From positions 3,152 to 9,593 of the forward strand of contig DAVI01000050.1 in assembly GCA_002505495.1 (NCBI GenBank): a DNA stretch of 6,442 bases. Direction: 5' to 3'. Below are positions 1 to 5,841 of the stretch, piece after piece (the stretch's first letter is position 1; each line of letters starts with the position of its first letter). Under the pieces are notes generated by a model. The model worked only from the letters and a program-made list of their open reading frames with translations. It was not told the DNA's origin and searched no databases. The stretch is from Euryarchaeota archaeon UBA59 (GTDB lineage: Archaea; Thermoplasmatota; Poseidoniia; Poseidoniales; Thalassarchaeaceae). The translations under genes and the position numbers were made by a program.

Positions 1-3000
1 ATTTCACGGATTGCCGCTGACCTGACCATGTCGGGGTCCGGAATATTGGAAGGGAGTTTCGACGGTGGGGCATGGACGGCTCTCTCCTCGACCGGGACCA
101 CTACATTGGAGCAGTTCGCACAGAGTGTGCAGTTTCGAGTTTCGGCGAATGGCGCGAACTTCGACCTTCAGCGCTTCAAAGTCGATTTGGAGGGCGGCGG
201 GCTCCCTACCTCACCGCTGATTGACATCGGTTTGGATGGCCGCGCCGAGTGGTCGATATCAAACTCCTCAATCGGCACATGGGGTTGGCAGGATGTGTTC
301 GAGGGGGGTGCGGACTCAATCGATCTGACCTGGTCGAGCGGTTCTCAAAAAACAGTGGCGCTTTGGCTGCCGCGCGGTTCGGACGGTTCGATGACCTTCG
401 AAGTGAGCCCACACCGGACTACCGGAGTTTCAGACCTCGACATCGAGCTCGCAGTCGCTGGCAACACCGTCGCTTCATGGTCACTCGGCTCTCCGGGCGA
501 ATCCAAGACCCTACAGGTGCAGTCCAATGACAAGGCCAATCTCGCTGCCGAAATCTCGGCTGGCACCGCGATTTGGCGGCAGGGCGGAATCGAATATGTT
601 CGTGCAGTCTTGACTTTGACCGCTGACGATGGAGGGGTGAGAATCGGTGGACTCGCCATCCCACACCAGCCAACGGAGTCGCTCTCATACAGTTCACACG
701 ACGACTTCGTGATGGCCTTGAACAGCGTCGCCTCCACCCTTCAGTCTCAGAGCGGATGGGTACGGATTCCAGTCACGATGTCATGGGAGTTACCCGGCGC
801 GATGGAGGTGACGCTCACTGAGTTGGAATCTGACGCTGCACTCGACATTCAGTTGGGTAACACCTCAAATCTCAGCAGTACTCTCTCCCCATCGTGGCAG
901 TGGTTTGAGGTCGGTCACAACATCACCGTCGTCAATGGAGGATTGACTGCCCTACAATACGACCTCGTCGGCACACACAACGCGGTCACCTACACGGTTA
1001 GCCTCGAACCGGGGGTCACCGAAGGAGTCCTGATGGGCGACAGCGATGCAATCGTCCTGCCGGAGAGTTTCCACACCGGCACCTCCCCATCGAGTGGTGG
1101 TGGTGGCGGTGGTGCTTTCCCCGGAGTAAGCGGTGACATCTACCCGATTCTCAAGTTTTCACTGAACTCCTCTTGGGAGGATGAGGAGGAAATCCGCCTC
1201 CACCTGCGTGGTATCATGTTTGACGGACTGGTCAGCCTTCCCTCCACCTACATCTTCGGTATCGGGCCATCCCAAGGGGTCGAAAATGACATTCTTGTCA
1301 GAGACTGGAGAGTGCTCAATGACCAAGGTGAGGAAATTGCTCCAGAGACCTCCTACCTCAAGGCGGAATCCGACATAACGGTTGAAGTTGAGATCGGATT
1401 CGAAGATTTGGCCGGTGAGTACGCGCCACGGACGGGCGAGGTCGAAGTGCGTCTGTTGGAGAACGAAGTCATCAGGATGCAGACGACCGATTTGGTACAG
1501 GGGTTGGCGACATTCCACACGCAGACACCGATGAGCACGGGGAATGTGACCTACGCGGTGGAGATAGTGCCGCTCTACGGCGGAACGGATGTTACCGGGA
1601 GCATCCTCTCCCGCTCGTTTGAGATTGATTCCGTGGTTCCCCAAGTCATCAATCAGAGCGTTTACAGACACGACCATCTCGAACCCTCGATTACACAGAC
1701 ATTGGTCTTCGAACTGTTCGACAGACCGGTCCTTCCGACCAACGTCGAGTTGATGCTCTGGCGTGAGTGGCAGGACGACAGCGACGGTGACGGGGCTGTA
1801 GATGCGGGAGAGTTCGTGGCAGAGCAGTTGACTCTACCCTCGAACATGAGCAGAGCCCGTGGCAATTACAGCTTCGTTTTCGACGACACCTATGGCCTTG
1901 AGGGGGACTTGGTGGCGGGCTACTTGAGCGGCGCAGACCAGGCTGGTAACCTCATCGTGGATGGCGGTTCCGGCGAGCCGGGTGACCAGTTGTTCGTCTA
2001 CCAGTTGAAGGCCGATGAAGCGCCTTTAGTCTCACGAATAGGAACTTCTTGGGATGATGGAGTTCGCAGTTGGCTGCACCCGACCACAACCTACGGAATC
2101 ACCATTCCATTCAGCGAGGCAAACGGATTCTCAGACCTCGATTCGGTCCACTTGAACTTGGCAGGAAACTCGATTGTTGACCAGTTGCCGGTGGTTTGGG
2201 ATTCGAGTGATGGCCGCTGTACGAGCACTTCGACAAATCTGCAACTCGTAAGTTGCGATGTCTACCCGGCAGAAGGCGACCTCGACCCCTTCACGGTCGA
2301 CATGGAGTTGCGCTTGTTGTTCAAGTTGGAGTGGACTCTGCCAGATGAGGACGACTTGAGGAGAGAGCCGGACATCGAGGTTCTCGACCGCGCCGGCCAA
2401 GGTGACTGGCTCGCGCTGCCCGAACTGCGTTGGCGCTTCTCGACAGAACTCAAGATTGAGGCGGAAACGCTCACCCTTGAGTTAGAGCAGGGGACTATGT
2501 CGGCGGATGGCGCTTGGGTTGCGCCTGGCAGTGATGTCAAGATTTCAGGACGAGTCGCATTCGTACCGACGGGCGACGTTCCCGAGGACGAACTCAAAGT
2601 CGCAATTCTTCTTGCTGGAACCAGAACGACGGTCAGGACCGAAAATGGTTGGTGGGAGGCGGATTTGCGAGCACCGGTTGATTCCGGACCGCCGATTGCG
2701 CTAACGTTTGAGTTGACGGATCTGCCACCTCAGGCGAGCGATGTCACCGATTCGGGTACCAGTGTGATCTATCTGACGGTTGACGGAACTCCTCCTACAC
2801 CGGTCGATGTGGTCGGGCCGCGCCTGAGCAACGAAATTCCGGTCAACAGCCTCGGTTCTCTGACGATTGAATTACATGTCAAAGAGTTGGAACAACTTGA
2901 TGTCAATTCCCTTCAACTTCATTGGCGGGTGGTCCGAGGTCAGAGCGCGCTAGGTCATGATATTGCCTCGGGTAGCAGCGCAGTCACGCTTCCGGGCCAT

Positions 3001-3918
3001 AACGCGGCCGGCTCGGAAATTCCGGTCAGAGCAACACTGGACATCAATTCAGAAGTCCCAGCACCCTTCCTCACGGAGTCACTTTCACTACATATTTGGC
3101 TCACAGGGGTGGACATGGTAGGACACGAAATGGTATCGGATGTCTCATTCAATTCGGCGGGTAGTCCGTTTGCTTCTTGGCAAATTGAGCAGCTTTTGGC
3201 TGAGTTCACAGTCGAGGATGACGACATCATCTACTCCCGCACCGGTTCTGTTGAGGTTGGCCAGACAGTAATGGTCTCCATCACGGTTCACAATGGTGGG
3301 GATGTGCATGGCTTTGCTGAGATTTCGCTTGAGGAGGTGGATGCCGATGGAGGGCGGCGGAAGATTACGCCAGTCGCAGCTTCCGTGGGAGTTTCTCCGG
3401 CACAGTCCGAACAGACCCACATCGATTGGGTGCCAACTGCCGCTGGCCATTACCACATTCTCGTTATCATGGATGGTGAGGTGGTGGCACAGGGGGAGGT
3501 TCTCAAGGTGGTCGAGCCTGCTGATACCGGTTGGCAGGCCTCTCTCGAAGAGCGGGGATTCACCTTTCAGTGGTTGTTCATTCTCGGACTCTTGCTGGTG
3601 ATTCTGCTTTCCGTCGTTGTTGTCGCGATGAGGAGTGGCGGCTCAGGTCTCGATGAGTGGGGAGATGATGAGGGGGAAGTTGCTGGCGAAGTCGAATCGG
3701 CGATGCAGGCTCAGGACGCCCAGACTAGAGAGGTGCCGGCTGTAGCGGCGGCGCAGTACAATCCGTATGGCGCGGCGTCTCAGCAACAGCAGCAGATGAC
3801 TCCAGAACAGATTGCAGCGTGGCAACAGTGGAACCAGTGGCAAGGCATGGGGCAGCAGCAACAGGGTTGGAATGCTTACCAGCAGGCCCAATATGAGTAT
3901 GAGCAACGGAAGCGCTGA
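1..3918 (+). CDS. Giant membrane-anchored surface protein with CARDB-like domain and Q-rich tail (5' partial)
   Basis: No specific function is recognised. The frame is open from base 1 to the TGA at 3916-3918, giving 1305 visible residues. The first ATG at 28 is followed by beta-strand-like sequence and no signal peptide, so the true start is probably upstream of the window. Visible parts, numbered from base 1: a beta-rich N-terminal module to about 365; six consecutive Gly at 366-371; Ig-like beta-rich regions, one holding an EF-hand loop near 593-604; a CARDB-like domain at about 1068-1173 with the typical V-G-Q-T-V and T-V-H-N-G-G-D pattern; one hydrophobic helix at 1191-1210; and a 95-residue tail rich in Gln, Trp and Tyr. 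The expected topology is outside for almost all of the protein and inside for the tail. Only two cysteines occur (740 and 752), a possible disulfide. Nine N-x-S/T sequons all lie between residues 88 and 622. The architecture resembles large ectodomain proteins of marine Group II archaea. Roles in adhesion, polymer binding or the cell envelope are inference only. Confidence 0.9.
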   Translation: MSRIAADLTMSGSGILEGSFDGGAWTALSSTGTTTLEQFAQSVQFRVSANGANFDLQRFKVDLEGGGLPTSPLIDIGLDGRAEWSISNSSIGTWGWQDVFEGGADSIDLTWSSGSQKTVALWLPRGSDGSMTFEVSPHRTTGVSDLDIELAVAGNTVASWSLGSPGESKTLQVQSNDKANLAAEISAGTAIWRQGGIEYVRAVLTLTADDGGVRIGGLAIPHQPTESLSYSSHDDFVMALNSVASTLQSQSGWVRIPVTMSWELPGAMEVTLTELESDAALDIQLGNTSNLSSTLSPSWQWFEVGHNITVVNGGLTALQYDLVGTHNAVTYTVSLEPGVTEGVLMGDSDAIVLPESFHTGTSPSSGGGGGGAFPGVSGDIYPILKFSLNSSWEDEEEIRLHLRGIMFDGLVSLPSTYIFGIGPSQGVENDILVRDWRVLNDQGEEIAPETSYLKAESDITVEVEIGFEDLAGEYAPRTGEVEVRLLENEVIRMQTTDLVQGLATFHTQTPMSTGNVTYAVEIVPLYGGTDVTGSILSRSFEIDSVVPQVINQSVYRHDHLEPSITQTLVFELFDRPVLPTNVELMLWREWQDDSDGDGAVDAGEFVAEQLTLPSNMSRARGNYSFVFDDTYGLEGDLVAGYLSGADQAGNLIVDGGSGEPGDQLFVYQLKADEAPLVSRIGTSWDDGVRSWLHPTTTYGITIPFSEANGFSDLDSVHLNLAGNSIVDQLPVVWDSSDGRCTSTSTNLQLVSCDVYPAEGDLDPFTVDMELRLLFKLEWTLPDEDDLRREPDIEVLDRAGQGDWLALPELRWRFSTELKIEAETLTLELEQGTMSADGAWVAPGSDVKISGRVAFVPTGDVPEDELKVAILLAGTRTTVRTENGWWEADLRAPVDSGPPIALTFELTDLPPQASDVTDSGTSVIYLTVDGTPPTPVDVVGPRLSNEIPVNSLGSLTIELHVKELEQLDVNSLQLHWRVVRGQSALGHDIASGSSAVTLPGHNAAGSEIPVRATLDINSEVPAPFLTESLSLHIWLTGVDMVGHEMVSDVSFNSAGSPFASWQIEQLLAEFTVEDDDIIYSRTGSVEVGQTVMVSITVHNGGDVHGFAEISLEEVDADGGRRKITPVAASVGVSPAQSEQTHIDWVPTAAGHYHILVIMDGEVVAQGEVLKVVEPADTGWQASLEERGFTFQWLFILGLLLVILLSVVVVAMRSGGSGLDEWGDDEGEVAGEVESAMQAQDAQTREVPAVAAAQYNPYGAASQQQQQMTPEQIAAWQQWNQWQGMGQQQQGWNAYQQAQYEYEQRKR
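1096..1113 (+). repeat. Hexaglycine linker encoded by a GGT-type triplet repeat
   Basis: Six Gly codons in a row (five GGT, one GGC) follow a Ser/Thr/Pro-rich stretch and come before a new beta-rich region. In the protein this reads as a flexible linker between the N-terminal module and the rest of the ectodomain. At DNA level it is a short triplet repeat that could vary in copy number between strains. Confidence 0.75.
1777..1812 (+). other. EF-hand-type calcium-binding loop within the giant surface protein
   Basis: Twelve codons read D-S-D-G-D-G-A-V-D-A-G-E. This matches the canonical EF-hand loop: Asp at 1, 3 and 5, Gly at 6, a hydrophobic residue at 8, Asp at 9 and Glu at 12. It is a single loop between two predicted beta strands (L-M-L-W-R-E-W before, F-V-A-E-Q-L-T after), not a paired helix-loop-helix EF-hand. 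It therefore resembles the dockerin-like or thrombospondin-type Ca2+ loops of extracellular proteins. In calcium-rich seawater it probably stiffens a beta hairpin; that role is inferred. Confidence 0.75.
3571..3915 (+). other. C-terminal membrane helix and Q/W/Y-rich cytoplasmic tail
   Basis: Twenty apolar residues (W-L-F-I-L-G to V-V-V-V-A-M, codons 3571-3630) form one clear transmembrane helix. It is followed by Arg and a Gly/Ser turn, fitting a tail inside the cell. The tail of 95 residues starts acidic (D-E-W-G-D-D-E-G-E) and then becomes low-complexity, with about 22 Gln including runs of five (3781-3795) and four (3853-3864), repeated Trp and Tyr, and a basic R-K-R end. No catalytic domain is visible in it. 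A role in clustering or partner binding is possible but unproven. Confidence 0.8.
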
Positions 3919-3984
3919 GTCGAAGTCGGGCTCGCTCTTTTGTGCATCCTCAAATGAAATCGCTCACAATCGCGGATTCGGAGG

Positions 3985-4057
3985 AGCCAACGGAGAGATT
4001 TGAACTCCCGACCGCCGGATTACAAATCCGGAGCACTACCAGCTATGCTACGTTGGC
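3985..4057 (-). tRNA. tRNA-Thr (anticodon UGU)
   Basis: The minus strand folds into a complete cloverleaf. The acceptor stem G-C-C-A-A-C-G pairs fully with C-G-T-T-G-G-C, and the D stem GCAT/GTGC contains one G-U. The D loop is AGCTGGTA with A14, G18-G19 and A21. The anticodon stem CCGGA/TCCGG is perfect around the loop TTTGTAA, giving anticodon TGT, which reads ACA (Thr). The variable loop has five bases, and the T stem GGGAG/CTCTC closes the loop TTCAAAT. No intron is present. The base after the acceptor stem is T (U73), as commonly found in archaeal tRNA-Thr, and then CCT follows in place of CCA only at the last position, so CCA must be added after transcription. The gene is transcribed toward the giant surface-protein gene and away from folD. 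Confidence 0.95.
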
Positions 4058-4148
4058 GATAACCCCGCGACCTGCCTCCCCGTCTTGAACCTCTCACTCC
4101 GGCGAAGCGCAAACGGTCAAGTGCGAGGCTCGCCCCCGCCGAAGCGAC
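4058..4148. promoter_or_regulatory. Divergent intergenic region between tRNA-Thr and folD
   Basis: These 91 bases must carry the promoters of tRNA-Thr (minus) and folD (plus), unless folD is read through from elsewhere. I see no clear TATA box on either strand. The best minus-strand candidate is TTCAAGA after a purine-rich GAGAGG, about 26-32 bases before the mature tRNA 5' end, which is degenerate. No Shine-Dalgarno motif lies at a proper distance before the folD ATG, so folD may be leaderless. The call rests on gene layout and not on a recognised motif. Confidence 0.35.
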
Positions 4149-5021
4149 ATGGCCGCTGTCGTGCTCGATGGGAAGGCGTGTGGCGCCGAGGTTGAAGCAG
4201 TAGTTTCCTCTCGCGTTGCAGCATTGCGCGCAGCAGGAGTTTCTCCTCATCTGGCGGTGGTTATCGTCGGAGATGACCCGGCGAGCCATGTCTATGTCGG
4301 AGCGAAGGAGCGCGCCTGCGCACGCGTGGGAATTGAGAGTACACGAATCGATTTGCCCTCTTCGGCATCATTTTCCGAGGTCGTGGCGGTCGTCGAGCGG
4401 CTCAACGGCGACCCATCGGTTCACGGCATCTTGGTACAGTCTCCCCTACCGGCTGGAATGGACGAGTTGTCTATCACCGAACTGATCGACCCGGCGAAGG
4501 ATGTCGATGGATTCCATCCGGTCAACCTTGGACGGATCGTTCAAGGTAGAACCGACGGGCTGGTCCCATGCACACCTGCGGGAGTCGTCAAACTCCTCGA
4601 GTGGGGTGGTGTCGAACTTTCCGGCAAGAGGGCCGTGGTGGTCGGGCGCTCCCGCATCGTGGGGACCCCAGTCTCACTTCTGCTCGGTCGAAAGGGTGTG
4701 GATGCAACCGTCACAATCGCTCACTCAAGGACCCCGGACTTGGCCGAAACCTGCCGCGCCGCAGACATTCTCATCGCCGCTGTGGGCAGGGCTGAGTTGG
4801 TGAGGGCTGATTGGGTCAAGCCGGGTGCGGCTGTCGTCGATGTCGGTGTGAACCGGGTAGATGATGAGTCGGAGAAGGGGTATCGGCTGGCCGGCGATGT
4901 TCACCCAGAAGTCGCATCCGTGGCTGGCCACCTCTCACCGGTACCTGGTGGAGTAGGGCCGATGACCATCGCCATGCTGATGCAGAACACAGTTACAGCC
5001 GCAGAAAACCAACAAAACTGA
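4149..5021 (+). CDS. folD: Bifunctional methylene-THF dehydrogenase / methenyl-THF cyclohydrolase
   Basis: FolD interconverts 5,10-methylene-, 5,10-methenyl- and 10-formyl-tetrahydrofolate in the cytoplasm, normally with NADP(H), and feeds one-carbon units to purine and other syntheses. The product is 290 residues, the usual full length. The catalytic motif V-G-D-D-P-A-S-H-V-Y-V-G-A-K gives Tyr49 and the general-base Lys53. I-L-V-Q-S-P-L-P gives Gln97 and D-V-D-G-F-H gives Asp120. The Rossmann segment V-V-G-R-S-R-I-V-G-T-P (165-174) is the nucleotide site, and P-G-G-V-G-P-M-T (266-273) is the C-terminal signature. Thr in the position often held by Lys in G-x-P is a mild variation. The ATG at 4149 is chosen because M-A-A-V-V-L-D-G-K aligns with the family N-terminus; no Shine-Dalgarno precedes it. 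It stands alone, divergent from tRNA-Thr and convergent with the suf operon. Confidence 0.97.
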   Translation: MAAVVLDGKACGAEVEAVVSSRVAALRAAGVSPHLAVVIVGDDPASHVYVGAKERACARVGIESTRIDLPSSASFSEVVAVVERLNGDPSVHGILVQSPLPAGMDELSITELIDPAKDVDGFHPVNLGRIVQGRTDGLVPCTPAGVVKLLEWGGVELSGKRAVVVGRSRIVGTPVSLLLGRKGVDATVTIAHSRTPDLAETCRAADILIAAVGRAELVRADWVKPGAAVVDVGVNRVDDESEKGYRLAGDVHPEVASVAGHLSPVPGGVGPMTIAMLMQNTVTAAENQQN

Positions 5022-5035
5022 TGCCGACTGAAGGG

Positions 5036-5057
5036 TGGTGTATCCTCCGTGACACCA
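5036..5057. terminator. Possible hairpin between convergent folD and suf operon
   Basis: A perfect 6-base inverted repeat (TGGTGT/ACACCA) with a 10-base loop sits in the 53-base gap where folD and the suf operon converge. Its position suits a bidirectional transcript end. No T-run follows on either strand, and archaeal termination usually depends on T-tracts, so chance is a real alternative. Confidence 0.25.
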
Positions 5058-5074
5058 TGAAGATGGTAGGTGGG

Positions 5075-5392
5075 TCAGAAGATTCCCATGTCCATCTGAG
5101 CGTCCTCGGAGGCGTGGATTCTCGGGTCCCAGCGAGGTGCCCACACTAGGTTGATGTGAACGGAGTCAACTCCCTCGGCGGAGAGCGCGGAGCGGTGCAG
5201 TGCGGCCATTATCTCAGGGGCGACAGGGCAGCCCGGAGAGGTCAGGGTGAGGTCGATTTCGCAGTGGTTTTCGCCATTCTTTTCCTCGAGACGGACATCG
5301 TAGATGAGCCCCAGATCAACTAGACTCAGCTGCAGTTCGGGGTCCACGACCTCCGAGCAAGCCTCCAACACAGACTCCTTCGTCGCCGCCAT
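5075..5392 (-). CDS. DUF59/MIP18-family Fe-S assembly protein (SufT/PaaD-like)
   Basis: The product is a 105-residue single-domain protein of the DUF59 (FeS assembly P / MIP18) family, whose members help mature or target iron-sulfur clusters. Visible hallmarks are V-V-D-P-E-L (16-20), L-V-D-L-G-L-I-Y-D-V (24-33), L-T-L-T-S-P-G-C-P (48-56) with the conserved Cys55, and V-W-A-P-R-W near 83-88 followed by Ser95-Glu96. Length and motif order match the family. The ATG at 5392 is chosen because the domain begins there, and GGCGGTGG lies 7 bases upstream (5400-5407). The frame stays open further upstream, but that part lies over sufE in another frame and is not gene-like. It is the last gene of the suf set, starting 2 bases after the sufE stop. 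This context favours a SufT-like role over phenylacetate oxygenase assembly (PaaD). Confidence 0.9.
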   Translation of the reverse strand: MAATKESVLEACSEVVDPELQLSLVDLGLIYDVRLEEKNGENHCEIDLTLTSPGCPVAPEIMAALHRSALSAEGVDSVHINLVWAPRWDPRIHASEDAQMDMGIF

Positions 5393-5394
5393 TT

Positions 5395-5829
5395 CTATGC
5401 CACCGCCAACTTCCTCGCGTCCTGCCTGACACGGGTGAACATATTGAGGAATCCGTTGGCGCGATTTGGTGAGAGGCTGTCCATCAATCCCAATTCGCGG
5501 GTGAAGGTGACAGGGAAATCCGCCACCTCTGAGGGTGGCAGGCCGTTCACCGCTTTCTGGGCGATTGCCATCAGACCTTGCACGATCTGCGCGTCTGCCG
5601 AACCAATCATCTTGAAGCTCCCATCGTCGTTCAGCGAACAGATGATGTGCGCCTCGGATTGGCAGCCGTGGACTCTGGTCTCCTCGCACCATCGGTCCTC
5701 TGCAAGAAGGTCACATTCGGAGGCGAACTCGTAGAGCATCTCGTAGCGCTCCATGTCATCGAAGACATCGCTGAATTCCTCAATCACCAGTTGGAGCGAT
5801 TCCGGCCAATTCCCCTCTCCGTACGACAT
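5395..5829 (-). CDS. sufE: SufE-family sulfur acceptor protein
   Basis: SufE takes the persulfide sulfur from SufS and passes it on to the cluster scaffold in the cytoplasm. The 144-residue product has the usual SufE length. It shows the acceptor motif R-V-H-G-C-Q-S-E-A-H with Cys56 as the sulfur-carrying residue. Downstream are G-L-M-A-I-A-Q-K-A-V-N-G-L-P and the conserved C-terminal L-S-P-N-R-A-N-G-F. The aromatic Trp usually three residues after Q-S is His here. The ATG at 5829 is preferred over an upstream in-frame ATG at 5925, because the earlier part overlaps sufS and lacks family similarity. A GAGGT motif (5837-5841) sits 7 bases before the chosen start and overlaps the sufS stop. The gene lies 10 bases after sufS and 2 bases before the DUF59 gene, so translational coupling is likely. 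Confidence 0.93.
   Translation of the reverse strand: MSYGEGNWPESLQLVIEEFSDVFDDMERYEMLYEFASECDLLAEDRWCEETRVHGCQSEAHIICSLNDDGSFKMIGSADAQIVQGLMAIAQKAVNGLPPSEVADFPVTFTRELGLMDSLSPNRANGFLNMFTRVRQDARKLAVA
5400..5407 (-). promoter_or_regulatory. Shine-Dalgarno-like motif of the DUF59 gene
   Basis: GGCGGTGG on the minus strand ends 7 bases before the ATG at 5392 and lies inside the last codons of sufE. The spacing equals that of the sufE site, which supports the short 105-residue start over longer readings of the frame. Confidence 0.5.
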
Positions 5830-5836
5830 CTCGATG

Positions 5837-5841
5837 ACCTC
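5837..5841 (-). promoter_or_regulatory. Shine-Dalgarno motif that fixes the sufE start
   Basis: On the minus strand GAGGT lies exactly 7 bases before the sufE ATG and shares bases with the sufS TGA stop. The wider stretch TGAGGTCATC matches 8 of 10 positions of the anti-16S complement GGAGGTGATC. It supports the internal start and a ribosome handing over from sufS to sufE. Confidence 0.6.

Noticed and set aside
345..737. 130-residue minus-strand open frame inside the giant gene
   Set aside because: It is a shadow of the coding plus strand, with low-complexity content and no motif or start signal.
1096..1113. GGT triplet repeat as a CRISPR or phase-variation element
   Set aside because: It is only six in-frame Gly codons, and changes of whole triplets would not shift the frame, so a linker is the simpler reading.
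1159..1677. 172-residue open frame on the minus strand inside the giant gene
   Set aside because: It is antisense to a continuous, clearly coding plus-strand frame and shows no recognisable domain or ribosome site, so it is a shadow.
3643..3906. Leu/Arg-rich minus-strand frame opposite the Q-rich tail
   Set aside because: Its leucine runs are simply the reverse complement of CAG/CAA glutamine codons and not evidence of a membrane protein.
3938..3941. Short T-run after the giant gene as a terminator
   Set aside because: Four T bases about 20 bases after the stop are too few to call an archaeal terminator with any confidence.
4083..4089. TTCAAGA on the minus strand as a TATA box for tRNA-Thr
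   Set aside because: The distance is right and a purine-rich stretch comes before it, but the sequence is too far from a TATA consensus to call as its own feature.
5393..5692. Upstream extension of the DUF59 frame, giving a 205-residue protein
   Set aside because: The added 100 residues lie entirely over sufE in another frame, are rich in Arg/Gly/Pro and resemble no domain. The family domain and a ribosome site both point to the ATG at 5392.
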